Source: Nitrospira lenta (GTDB lineage Bacteria; Nitrospirota; Nitrospiria; Nitrospirales; Nitrospiraceae). Taken from it: a stretch of 64,000 bases of DNA. Where the stretch lies: assembly GCF_900403705.1 (NCBI RefSeq), contig NZ_OUNR01000018.1:62001-126000 (forward strand), given 5' to 3'. The position numbers and the translations under genes were made by a program. Of the stretch, positions 1 through 9,500 are shown in pieces; position 1 is the stretch's first letter, and each line of letters opens with the position of its first letter. The notes beneath the pieces were generated by a model that ran no database searches, had not been told where the DNA came from, and saw only the letters and a list, made by a program, of their open reading frames with translations.

Positions 1-1
1 C

Positions 2-169
2 GCCACAGAACTGGTGCACATCGGTCAGATGGCCTTGCAGCAAGGCGCGCTGGTCGAATCGTTTATCGACAACGTCTTCAACTTCCCCACCTACGCCGAA
101 GCCTATCGCGTCGCCGCGCTGGACATCCTCGGCCAGGTCGCCAAACGCCAAACCGCGGCGGCGGCCTAG
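2..169 (+). CDS. sthA: Soluble pyridine nucleotide transhydrogenase, C-terminal end (partial)
   Basis: The window opens inside this gene; only the last 55 codons remain, ending in TAG at 167-169. The translated tail contains ELVHIGQ, a phenylalanine-rich NVFNFPT stretch and AEAYRVAAL, which match the C-terminal dimerisation domain of SthA (Si-specific NAD(P)+ transhydrogenase, a flavoprotein disulfide reductase relative that moves reducing equivalents between NADPH and NAD+ in the cytoplasm). Other members of the dihydrolipoamide dehydrogenase family have a similar tail, so the exact enzyme is inferred. The FAD and NAD domains lie outside the window. Confidence 0.7.
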   Translation, partial: ATELVHIGQMALQQGALVESFIDNVFNFPTYAEAYRVAALDILGQVAKRQTAAAA

Positions 170-256
170 CATGCCCGCCCTTTGACCCCGCGCATCTTTT
201 TCGTATAGGCTGAGCCTGACGCTCGACACTGCCGTCGATACCGCCAGGAACCGCCC

Positions 257-1954
257 ATGAACCGATCAAACCGCCGCCGTCAGGAATCCCGTCAGGCCAA
301 GACCGGCTCCACGTCCAATAGTTTTGCCGTTCATTCACTGCTCGACCAGGGGAAACGCCATCATCAGGCAGGGCAATTGGCTGAGGCGGAACGCAATTAC
401 CAATTGGCTCTGAATATGGTGCCGGGCCATCCCGAAGCACTGCACCTCTTAGGATTATTGGCCTATCGCGTCGGCAGCTACGATCAGGCGATCGAACTCA
501 TCACCCAAGCCATCGAGGGCACTCCGTCCTCCCCGCTCTATCGGTTCAACCTCGGGGTGGTCACGCAACGAGCGGGAAAAGCCGAAGACGCGATCCGGGC
601 GTATGAGAAAGCCCTGGTGCTCAATCCCAAATACGTGGATGCCCTCATCAACCTCGGCAACGTGCTCAAAGACCTGCATCGCCTCGCCGCCGCCGTCGAG
701 ACCTATCGAAAAGCCCTCTTCCTGAATCCAGCACACGCCGACACCCACAACAACCTCGGCGTCGCGCTCAAAGAACAGCATGCCCTCCGGGAGGCCATCG
801 CCGCCTATCGAGAAGCCATCAGGCTGAAACCCACGCACTTTGAGGCCTGGAACAACCTAGGCCTGGCCCTGTTGGAAATCGGCTCGAGCGATGAGGCCAT
901 CGCCTCGTTTCAGCAGGCGCTGAACATCGCGCCGCAGTCATCGAAAGCTCTGTATAACTTGGGCATCGCCGCCATGTGGACGGGCGATCACGCCGGCGCC
1001 ATTGCTCGCTTCTCCCACGTAGCCACAGCAAAACACCATCATAGCGGTCCAATTCAAGAGACCGCCCTGTTTCGATCACGGCTGAAGCACGACGCCGAGC
1101 AAACTCGATTGCTCATTGAGCGAGGCCGTCTTGATGCTTCACACCGAAGTTATATTGATGCGCTGGAGCGATTGGAAATCACTCTGGCCGCAGCCTACCC
1201 TACACGCAACCGATGTCCCGTCGATCCGGCGGCGCTTACAGCCATTGCGCCGTCTTTCAATCAATTCCTCTATCGCGCCCCCTGTGAACGGCTGGCCGAT
1301 GGCGCACTGAATCCGCAACTCGATATCCGAGCCATCGAAACACGCTACCTGGGACAGCAGCCGGAAGTGACCTACATCGATCACCTGCTCAAGCCGGAAG
1401 CCCTAGCCGCACTGCGAACCTTTTGCCTCGAATCCACGATTTGGAAGAAGGACTACGAAAACGGCTACCTCGGGGCGTTTCTCGGCGATGGATTCGCCAC
1501 CCCCCTCCTCTTGCAAATTGCCGAAGAACTACGCCGCACACTTCCCGGCATTTTTAAAGACCATCGGCTCACCCAAGCCTGGGCCTTTAAACAGGATAGC
1601 GCCAGGCGCGGCCTCTCCATCCATGCCGACGCCGCTGCCGTGAATGTGAATTTCTGGATTACACCGGACGAGGCGAACCTGAATCCCGAGAAGGGTGGAC
1701 TCGTGGTCTACGATAAAGAAGCGCCGGCAGATTGGAATTTCGCGGCCTACAACAGCGAGCAGAATAAACCGAAGATTCTTGAATGGCTGACACAAGCCGG
1801 GGCCCAGACGATTCGGGTACCCTATCGCGCCAACCGCGCGGTGGTCTTCAACTCAGACTTGTTTCACGAAACCGACGACGTGACCTTCCGCGACGACTAC
1901 CTCAGCCGACGCATCAATATCACACTGCTCTACGGCTATCGCCATCGCGCCTAG
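257..1954 (+). CDS. TPR-repeat protein with C-terminal 2OG-Fe(II) oxygenase-like domain
   Basis: A 565-residue protein in two parts. Residues about 25-270 are tandem tetratricopeptide repeats (alternating small/aromatic residues, with NNLGVAL- and NLGNVL-type helices and a proline at repeat ends), as in O-GlcNAc-transferase-like TPR proteins that bind partners. The C-terminal part (about 370-560) has the pattern of a putative 2-oxoglutarate/Fe(II) oxygenase: an iron-ligand motif HADAAAVNVNFW, then PYRANRAVVFNSDLFHET with the distal histidine, and an arginine near the end for the co-substrate. TPR plus this oxygenase fold is a known bacterial combination; the substrate is unknown. It stands alone, 87 bp after sthA. 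The ATG start is preceded by no strong ribosome site. Confidence 0.75.
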   Translation: MNRSNRRRQESRQAKTGSTSNSFAVHSLLDQGKRHHQAGQLAEAERNYQLALNMVPGHPEALHLLGLLAYRVGSYDQAIELITQAIEGTPSSPLYRFNLGVVTQRAGKAEDAIRAYEKALVLNPKYVDALINLGNVLKDLHRLAAAVETYRKALFLNPAHADTHNNLGVALKEQHALREAIAAYREAIRLKPTHFEAWNNLGLALLEIGSSDEAIASFQQALNIAPQSSKALYNLGIAAMWTGDHAGAIARFSHVATAKHHHSGPIQETALFRSRLKHDAEQTRLLIERGRLDASHRSYIDALERLEITLAAAYPTRNRCPVDPAALTAIAPSFNQFLYRAPCERLADGALNPQLDIRAIETRYLGQQPEVTYIDHLLKPEALAALRTFCLESTIWKKDYENGYLGAFLGDGFATPLLLQIAEELRRTLPGIFKDHRLTQAWAFKQDSARRGLSIHADAAAVNVNFWITPDEANLNPEKGGLVVYDKEAPADWNFAAYNSEQNKPKILEWLTQAGAQTIRVPYRANRAVVFNSDLFHETDDVTFRDDYLSRRINITLLYGYRHRA

Positions 1955-2000
1955 TCGCGACCGAAACAACATGGGCAGACGCCGTCATCCGCCCGTCCGC

Positions 2001-2348
2001 TCACGGCGCTTCTGAAGCGCCGGCACGCTGATAGGGCTCCAACTCCAGCTCTTTTACGACGTGCTGGAGTCGCGCCCATTCATCCGGCGTCAAACTCGCA
2101 AACTCCAATCCAAACTTGCGATCACGGCACCAGCGGACCACCGCTTGCTTGACCTGAATCGGCGGCGCATCGCCCGACACGTCAACCTGCAGCTGCAATG
2201 TTGTGCCGGGTTTCACCGAGGTCGCACTGAAGACGCAGCAGCCTCGGATCGAGAGATCGCTCAGAGTCCCGTCACCGGAAACAATGTTGGCGGAGCTAAA
2301 AGAGCTGCGAAACTGGACGAGGAAACGAGGATGTTGCCGATGTTCCAC
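2001..2348 (-). CDS. PilZ domain protein (probable c-di-GMP binding)
   Basis: A 115-residue single-domain protein. It has the two PilZ signatures: an N-terminal arginine motif (HRQHPRF, the RxxxR-type element) and a DLSIRGC motif of the D/NxSxxG type about 24 residues later, followed by the beta-barrel ending in KFGLEFASL. PilZ proteins bind cyclic di-GMP and pass the signal to motility, polysaccharide or secretion machinery. The first motif holds only part of the usual arginine pair, so binding should be tested. The start is GTG at 2348 with GAGG seven bases upstream. It lies 33 bp downstream of rtcB on the same strand. Confidence 0.8.
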   Translation of the reverse strand: MEHRQHPRFLVQFRSSFSSANIVSGDGTLSDLSIRGCCVFSATSVKPGTTLQLQVDVSGDAPPIQVKQAVVRWCRDRKFGLEFASLTPDEWARLQHVVKELELEPYQRAGASEAP

Positions 2349-2381
2349 GTGGAGACCTCATCGCTTGATGCCTGAAAGTGT

Positions 2382-3833
2382 CTAGCCCTTAATATTGCCA
2401 ATGGGTCGGAGTTCCGCTACCTTTTTTGTAATTCCCGCGCGCTCGACCGACTCCACCACTTCAGAAATGTTTTTGTAGGCACATCCGGCCTCTTCCGCGA
2501 GCCCGGACATCGAGACTGCCTTCACCAGAATCCCCCGCTGTTTCATCTGCTGTTGGAGTTGCTCGCCGCTGATCGATTTTTTGGCCTGCGTGCGCGACAT
2601 CGTGCGTCCGGAGCCGTGCATCGTCGAACCGAACGTGTCCTCCGCCGCCCGCGTCGTACCCACCAGTAGATAAGACCCCGTTTCCATCGAGCCGCCGCAG
2701 ATCACCGGCTGGCCGACGGACCGATAGCAGGCCGGCAAGTCCGGACTGCCCGGGCCAAGCGCACGCGTCGCCCCTTTTCGGTGCACGACCAAATCCCCCT
2801 CGGGATATCGCTCCACGCTGGCAATGTTGTGGGCCACGTCATAGACCAACTCCATGCCCAACTCTTCTCCCGACCGGCCAAAGACCGCGGCGAATGCTTC
2901 GCGGATCTGATGCGTGATGACTTGCCGATTCGCAAACGCGGTATTAGCCGCACAGTTCATCGCCGAGAAATAGTTCTGGCCTTCCTCGGATAGAAACGGC
3001 GCGCAGGCCAACTGTTGATCCTTTACCGTAATCCCATATCGCCGCATCGCCTTCTCAAACACTTTGAGATAATCGCTGGCCACCTGATGGCCGAAGCCGC
3101 GCGACCCGCAATGCACCATGACGACGATCTGGTCATTTCCGGTGATCCCGAACGTGGCTGCGACCTCCGGGTCGAACATGCGGTCGTTCGACACGACTTG
3201 GACCTCAAGGTAGTGATTGCCCGAACCCAGCGTCCCCAGCTGATTCATCCCCCGCGTCACCGCGTGGTCGCTGACGTTACCAGGATCGGCGCCGGGCAGA
3301 CATCCGCCATGCTCCATCCGCTCTAAGTCGCGAGGCCATCCATAGCCCTGCTCAATGCACCATCGGGCTCCCTGGGTCATCACCCGATTGAAGGACGACC
3401 GATCCATCGACACAAATCCGCTCGCCCCGACACCGGCCGGGACGCGGCGAAACAATTCCGTCATTAATCGATCGAGCTTGGGCTGCACCTCCGCCAAAGT
3501 CAGGTCCGTTCGAATCAACCGCATGCCGCAGTTGACGTCATATCCCACCCCGCCGGGGGAAATGATCCCCGAGCGCACATCGAACGCGGCCACGCCGCCG
3601 ATCGGAAATCCGTAGCCCCAATGGCCGTCCGGCATGCAGAGCGCATAGCGGCTGATGCCGGGAAGGCACGCCACATTCGTCACCTGCTCGAACACCCCGG
3701 TATCCATGGCGCGAAGAATGGCCTCCGTCCCATAAATGCGAGCCGGCACCAGCATGCCCGATTTCTCCGTGACGGGAATCTCCCAGACCTCGCCGGACAG
3801 ACGCACGACCTTCATGGCGGTATTACATTTCAT
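2382..3833 (-). CDS. rtcB: RNA-splicing ligase RtcB
   Basis: A 483-residue RtcB, the GTP/Mn-dependent ligase that joins 2',3'-cyclic phosphate (3'-phosphate) and 5'-OH RNA ends during tRNA splicing or RNA repair. All hallmark residues are visible: Cys102 in YDVNCGMR, His241 in VHCGSRGFGHQ, the SAMNCAANTAFANRQ loop, His335 in DVAHNIAS, and the guanylylated His406 in MHGSGRTMSR. Full length for the family. Its start overlaps the archease stop by 4 bp (ATGA), so the two are translationally coupled, which fits the known role of archease as RtcB activator. An internal ATG at codon 7 is an alternative start. Confidence 0.97.
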   Translation of the reverse strand: MKCNTAMKVVRLSGEVWEIPVTEKSGMLVPARIYGTEAILRAMDTGVFEQVTNVACLPGISRYALCMPDGHWGYGFPIGGVAAFDVRSGIISPGGVGYDVNCGMRLIRTDLTLAEVQPKLDRLMTELFRRVPAGVGASGFVSMDRSSFNRVMTQGARWCIEQGYGWPRDLERMEHGGCLPGADPGNVSDHAVTRGMNQLGTLGSGNHYLEVQVVSNDRMFDPEVAATFGITGNDQIVVMVHCGSRGFGHQVASDYLKVFEKAMRRYGITVKDQQLACAPFLSEEGQNYFSAMNCAANTAFANRQVITHQIREAFAAVFGRSGEELGMELVYDVAHNIASVERYPEGDLVVHRKGATRALGPGSPDLPACYRSVGQPVICGGSMETGSYLLVGTTRAAEDTFGSTMHGSGRTMSRTQAKKSISGEQLQQQMKQRGILVKAVSMSGLAEEAGCAYKNISEVVESVERAGITKKVAELRPIGNIKG

Positions 3834-4264
3834 ACGTCGAGTACCACCCTCACACGCCAGCGCCCATGATCCTGATGCAGCCGGTACAAGTGTTTGGTCA
3901 CGCCCTTCACATCATCGCGCAACACCTGCGTCGTCTGATTCACCGGCTCGCCGCTCAGTGTCCCCACCAGTTTCCAGATATCTCCCTCCCGAATCAGCGA
4001 GACCTCAGCCCGGCTGAATACGACGCCCGCCGCATCTTTCCAATACACCAAGTCGGACAGCCACTCAAACAGCAGCGCGGCGAGATCGCCATCCGCATGT
4101 TCCATGCGGCGTTCCCAGATCGCGCCGACCGTGGCGGGATCGGCCATCGCCTCCATCACCGCACTCGACGCCGCCTCAAAGAGCTCCTGAATGGAGTCGC
4201 CCTCGGCATCGAAGGCCAGATCCGCGAGAGCCACATCCTCAAGAAATTGGAAGGAAGCCGGCAT
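3830..4264 (-). CDS. Archease, RtcB cofactor
   Basis: A 144-residue archease. It starts with FQFLEDVALADLAFDAEG, the acidic metal-binding beginning of the family, has the LLFEWLSDLVYWKD core, and ends in the family pattern of a His/acid segment (KGVTKHLYRL) and a short strand RVRVVLDV. Archease speeds RtcB guanylylation and gives it multiple turnover. The gene lies 9 bp downstream of the SdhB-like gene and overlaps rtcB by 4 bp, so the three may form one transcript. The typical second histidine of the N-terminal HTADxx motif is replaced (EDVALAD), a small divergence from archaeal and human forms. Confidence 0.9.
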   Translation of the reverse strand: MPASFQFLEDVALADLAFDAEGDSIQELFEAASSAVMEAMADPATVGAIWERRMEHADGDLAALLFEWLSDLVYWKDAAGVVFSRAEVSLIREGDIWKLVGTLSGEPVNQTTQVLRDDVKGVTKHLYRLHQDHGRWRVRVVLDV

Positions 4265-4273
4265 TGATGAGCG

Positions 4274-5239
4274 CTACAGCCTCGTCGGACGGCGAGCCCG
4301 CCGGAAGATCGCCCGCACTTGCGCCAAACCAGGAATCCGATGCGCGAAGGGATTGGGGACTTTCCCTTTGAACAACATCCTGATGCCCAGAGGCAGAATC
4401 CTGAGAAAGCGTGACATATCGAACCCGACCACCTTGAGCGGCATGATCGCTTCGTTCAGCCGCCCCTGCTGTTCAATGATCGACACAAATCCGGTGATAT
4501 GGCGCGCACCGCCCGTTGATGCGAGGCCCCGATCGAGCGCCGCTCGTCGCAGCCGGATGATCGCCTCCATCGGCTGCACATCCTTCGGACAGACTTCCAC
4601 GCAATAGTTGCATCGCGTGCAGTCCCACATCCCGTTCGCCTCTTGCAACACGGCGAGCCGCGCCCGCTTCAGCTTCTCCGGCTCACGCGGATCCGACAGA
4701 AATCGATCGACCTTGGCCAGCGCCGCCGGTCCGGCAAATCCCGGCGACACCTCCTGCACCGTACAGGCAGCCACGCAGGCGCCGCACATGATGCAGGCAT
4801 CGACATTGTGATAGCCGGAGCCGGTTGAACCGGGATTGTGAGTCTCCGCTCGTACAATTGGCACGGCCATCGATGTGGAAAGCCAGGGCGTGATGTCGCG
4901 GATCTTCCCCCAGAACGGCCGCATATCCACGACCAGATCTTTGATGACCGGAAGATGGTCCAGCGGGGCGATACGGAGCCGGCCATGCCGTTCCAATTCC
5001 TTCCTGACCGATGTCCGGCAGGCCAGCTTCTCGCCTCCGTTGATACTCATGGCACAGGATCCGCAGATGGCGGACCGGCAGGAATAGCGCAGCGCCAGAC
5101 TGCCATCAACCTCGTTCTTGATCCGAATCAGCAGGTCGAGCACGGTCGAACCGCGCCGCACATCGAGGCGCACCTCTTCATCGTGCGGCGTCGCATCCTG
5201 TTCGGGATTGAATCGTTGAAGGGTAATGGAGAGACGCAT
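4274..5239 (-). CDS. Succinate dehydrogenase/fumarate reductase iron-sulfur subunit (SdhB-like)
   Basis: A 321-residue electron-transfer subunit. The N-terminal ferredoxin domain carries the [2Fe-2S] ligands C54, C59, C62 and C74 (SCRSAICGSC...C). The C-terminal domain has CIMCGACVAAC (C149-C159) and CTRCNYCVEVCP (C207-C217). In classical SdhB the second motif has Ile or another residue where C210 stands here, giving a [3Fe-4S] cluster; with C210 present a second [4Fe-4S] cluster is possible, as in TfrB/HdrC-like or non-classical enzymes. The protein also has a roughly 80-residue C-terminal extension. No flavoprotein or membrane anchor gene is adjacent, so its partner must be elsewhere. Confidence 0.85.
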   Translation of the reverse strand: MRLSITLQRFNPEQDATPHDEEVRLDVRRGSTVLDLLIRIKNEVDGSLALRYSCRSAICGSCAMSINGGEKLACRTSVRKELERHGRLRIAPLDHLPVIKDLVVDMRPFWGKIRDITPWLSTSMAVPIVRAETHNPGSTGSGYHNVDACIMCGACVAACTVQEVSPGFAGPAALAKVDRFLSDPREPEKLKRARLAVLQEANGMWDCTRCNYCVEVCPKDVQPMEAIIRLRRAALDRGLASTGGARHITGFVSIIEQQGRLNEAIMPLKVVGFDMSRFLRILPLGIRMLFKGKVPNPFAHRIPGLAQVRAIFRRARRPTRL

Positions 5240-5310
5240 GGGAAGCTTCAGCCTTCCGCAATCAGCCCTCAGTACACGGAAAGCCGATCGTTGAGCACTG
5301 ATCGCCCAGG

Positions 5311-6459
5311 TTAGCCGAGTTCGAAGGTCTTGGGGAAATCAGTCAGGTTGCGGCAACCATCGCTCGTGACCAGCACCATATCTTCGATTCGCACGGCGCC
5401 TAATCCAGGGTAGTAGAGCCCCGGCTCGACCGTCACGACGTGACCTTCCTGCAAGAGCGAACCGGTCCGGCTGATGCGTGGCGCTTCATGAATATCCAAC
5501 CCGACGCCATGCCCGGTTCCATGAAAGTAGCCCTGCATCCGACCATCGACCAATCCGGTCTTATACCCGGCCTTTTCAAAGCGGTCGCAGATCCCTTGAT
5601 GAATCTTCATGCCGTCGGCGCCGTCTTTAACCTTCGTAATAGCTTCTTCCTGCGCATCTTTGACGGTCTGGTAGAGCCGCTTGAGTTCAGGACTGGCGGT
5701 ACCGCGAATCACCGTGCGGGACATGTCGGCAAAATACCGGCTGTTGGCGGATCGAGGAAACACATCGAAAATAATACTGCGGTTCGCGGGCAAGGGGCCG
5801 GTGCCTTCATGGTGCGGATCGCAAGCCTGTTCGCCGCCGGCCACAATCGTATGTTGCGCGACGCAATCGCGCTCCATCAATTTGACATTGATGAGCTTCT
5901 TAATCCGTTCCGAGGTCAGCACTTCCCCATCCAACCAGAGCTCTTCGCCGCGAATCGTCGCCAGTTTGAGCGTGGCATGGGCCGCCGCGACGGCTTCTTC
6001 CGTCGCCCGCTGCGCCGCTTCAATGCACCGCACTTCTTCGGCGGTCTTCACGACACGCCGCTCATAGAAGGGATCACGCTTCGGCTTCATGCTGTAGCCC
6101 AGCTCTTGAAGCCGCGTGGCGTGGATAAAGGGGAAATTGGCTGGGACCAGCAACTGCCTGATTTTGGCTTCCCGGAGAATCACATGGACAATATCGACCG
6201 TGCTCGGCTCCTTGGTCCCATTCGACTTCGCCTTCTTTTCCAGCTCGGAATAGGACAAGACTCGATCCACCGACGCCTGCGATTTAGCCCGATCCATTTC
6301 GAGGTCACTCATGACCAGCAACCGCTCGCCTTTGACCTCCATATAGATAAAGGGGTCCGGCGCAACGAACTTCGTCGCATAGTAGAGATTAGAATCGAGT
6401 TCGCTGGCGGCAATAAACAGCGTCGCGACCTCAGGTTGTGCAGCGGTAGTTCGTTTCAT
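5311..6459 (-). CDS. M24 family metallopeptidase (Xaa-Pro aminopeptidase-like)
   Basis: A 382-residue cytoplasmic peptidase with an N-terminal creatinase-like domain and a C-terminal pita-bread domain. The five metal ligands can be placed: the first Asp in IIFDVFPRS, the second in YFADMSRT, His in HGTGHGVGLDIHE, Glu in VTVEPGLYY and Glu in VRIEDMVLV. The two Asp ligands are separated by 13 rather than the usual 11 residues, so the loop between them is slightly enlarged. Such enzymes remove an N-terminal residue before proline. It lies 71 bp upstream of the SdhB-like gene on the same strand. Confidence 0.88.
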   Translation of the reverse strand: MKRTTAAQPEVATLFIAASELDSNLYYATKFVAPDPFIYMEVKGERLLVMSDLEMDRAKSQASVDRVLSYSELEKKAKSNGTKEPSTVDIVHVILREAKIRQLLVPANFPFIHATRLQELGYSMKPKRDPFYERRVVKTAEEVRCIEAAQRATEEAVAAAHATLKLATIRGEELWLDGEVLTSERIKKLINVKLMERDCVAQHTIVAGGEQACDPHHEGTGPLPANRSIIFDVFPRSANSRYFADMSRTVIRGTASPELKRLYQTVKDAQEEAITKVKDGADGMKIHQGICDRFEKAGYKTGLVDGRMQGYFHGTGHGVGLDIHEAPRISRTGSLLQEGHVVTVEPGLYYPGLGAVRIEDMVLVTSDGCRNLTDFPKTFELG

Positions 6460-6544
6460 AGATGAGTGAGACGAGGGAAAAGAGACAGGCTGGAGGTGGT
6501 TCGGTGCATGAGTGGGCTGATGCTAACATGAGGTCAGATGACGG

Positions 6545-9500
6545 TCAAGGCGTTGCAGGCACGGCTTCCGGCGCAAACTCAAGCTCGGGCGTGACAGGCT
6601 TATCCTCATTCGGCGTCATGAGATCGATCGGGAGTGTCAGCGTGTTCTTCAAGACATCGACGGCCAGTTGCGCCAATCCCGACAATCCGGTCGTAAACGA
6701 TTTCATCGGCAGATACGTCACCTCGGGATCTTCCACCGCGCCCTTCAGCGAAAAAATGGCCGTGGCCATCCCTTTGCGATCCCCCGCAAAGATGCGGCCG
6801 AACAAAGGGATCGTCTTGAGAAACGTGGCATAGGACCCGAAGGGACTGACCGCCACGACCATATCCAACTGATCCGTGGGCAGATCGTAGTTGCCCGCCG
6901 CCGTAATCTTCAGGATCGGACTGTCGACAACCAGATTCTCCGTCTGGAACGATCCGTTCTGAATCATCACCGTGGCGGAGATGCGGTTATAGGGCAAGCC
7001 CTCTTTTTCCAGATCCACTTTTCCTTGCAGCACGGCAGGAAGATTCAGGATGCTCAAAATTTTCCAGATCGCGCGTTCCTCGGATTTTAAGATGCGTCCA
7101 TTCTCCAACAACACCTCGGTTTTCCCATTCAGCGAGGGATAGACCCCATGAGGGTTACGCCCATGCGCGCGAATGGTTCCGTTCAGCCGCACTTGGCCCG
7201 AGACGCCCTGGATGTTCGCATTCGTCAGCCGCAATAGATCTTCCACCGCGACTCCGGTGGCTCGCAGGGAGACCTCGGTCTCGGCCGGCGCTTTGGCGGG
7301 GAGTTGCACAACCACCCGGCCGGCCACTTGGCCGTTGGCCGAATCCCCGCTGATCCGATCGATATCCAATACGCCGTCTTGAATCGTGATTCGCGCCGTC
7401 AATCCGCCGAACTTGAGATGCCGATAGTGCGCCCTGGCCGCTGACGCCGTCATCGTCACCTGACTGGAGGACGCCAATGTCTCCAACAACTCCCGCATCG
7501 GCGAGCGCTCACCTTTGGGAATCACCAGGTCAAGATCCAGCTGATTCGACTCAATCTTGCCGGTGATCACCGGCTTGGACGGCCAGTTCCGCACCGTGGC
7601 TTCCAGCGCCAGATCACTGTCCTGTACCTTGAAGGACAACCGCTTCACTTCCGCTCCGTTCCGCACCAATTTCACGCGGGCATACAGATCGTCGATATGC
7701 CCCGCACCCTTGACCAGCATCAGGCCGTTCGTCACCGCCACCCAGCCCGTGGTCTTCCACGTCTTCCAATCCGTGCCTTTCCCCTTCACATCAAGCGACA
7801 CCTCGACATTGCCGGCTTCGAACCCGCCCTTCGCAATCCACTCCGGCAGACCGGATAGGGATAGCTCTCCCGTAACCAGCGTGGCATCAATAGAGAATTT
7901 CTCGCCAATCTGAATCGCCCCTTTCACAGGAATGCGCACGGAGGGCAACACCAACTCAACCCGTGTGACCGTCGCGGTATTCGTCCTGGTCAGATGGCCA
8001 TCAAACTCCAGCATCGCCGGAGCGCCGACCGGCTTCTCGATCGCATTCGGCACCACCACCTTGGCGTCCGTCAACACCAGATTGCCGCGTACTTGCGGCG
8101 CCTCCGCGGCACCGCTCAGCTGGACGGCCCCGCTGAGCAACCCTTCAAACATCCCCGCCGGAATCGCCCTGGAGGGAACAAATTTGACGATATGCCCGGC
8201 ATCGCCGTTCACTCGAATGACAAATTCTTGAAACACACTCGCCGATCCGCCAGACAAGCCGCCCTGAACCTGAACGATCGTATCTCCTAAATGACCGGTG
8301 ACCTGTTCAAACCGCGTCCCGCCGTCAGCCAATACAAACTTCCCTTGGAGCGCCGTCAGCCGTTCGGGCAGAGACGGATGCGTGAGACTGATGTACCGGG
8401 CCGTGATCTCCCCACCGGCAAACGTCACGCCACCGGGTTCGTTCAGCGGCCCCACCAGGCGAAACGTCGGCAATGCCGTCCCTTCGACATCGCGGAGGCC
8501 GCCGAGCAAATGCGCAAACCGATCGGCCTTGACCGTCTTAGCCAACAGTTGCACCAAATCGGTCGCCGCCATGCTGCCGGTAATTTCCAATTCCAGCCAC
8601 GGACCCGCGTCAAGGAAAGACACCGCTGCCTTGCCCTCCGTGATCTGAATGGCACCATACCTGCCGGTGAAATTCGCAGCCCGCACACGACCGGTCTCCA
8701 CGACAATGACTCCGGTCAAGTCTTTGGTGGGCACGCGATCATCTCCCAGCAAAGCCTGTCCCTCTTGCACACGGAATTCCCCCGTCACCGACAATTGCGG
8801 CCCCGACGTCGCCGATCCGGTAAGCGTGGCGTTTACCACCTGCACTTTCCCATCAATCTGCCGCTCCACCAACACCGCCGGAAGTTGCGGATGAATCCAT
8901 TGAGCCGGAATAGTATTGAGCAATTCCTTGAGCGTCACCAGCGACGAGTTGAACGTCACGGCAAAGGTCGGTTGCGCCGTGAGGAGTCCCGCGAGATTGG
9001 CCTTGCCGGTCAACGTGAGCTGATTCAAGCGAGCCGTCATGCTCGACAACACCGCATCGTATCCGGCGAGGCCCGGCATGATCCGCACCTGGCCTTGCAC
9101 ATTCACCAGCCCGTCCAATTGTTCTGGAATCGGCCGAGGACCGAAGAAATCCGCCACGTCGCGCAACACGACATTCGCGGCATCCACCTGCCCCTCGAAC
9201 TGAAACATTGACGCAGGAGCCGATGCCGCAGGCTCTTCAGCGGTCAGTGCATCAGATCGCTCCACCCGTTTGATTTGCCCGACAAGCGACACGGCCGACA
9301 GACCGTCCCGACCGGTCTGCGCCACCGACAGATGCACGTCGGCCATCGCACGCTCCGGGCGAATCACGATCCCGCCTTCGACCCGCTCCAGCTTCAGTGT
9401 TCTGGTCCCGCCGGGCCGCCCCTCATCGATAACCGTGATACTCCCGTTCACCACCGTGGCCTGCCGGATCATGAAGACACGCGTCATCATATCCAGTGTG

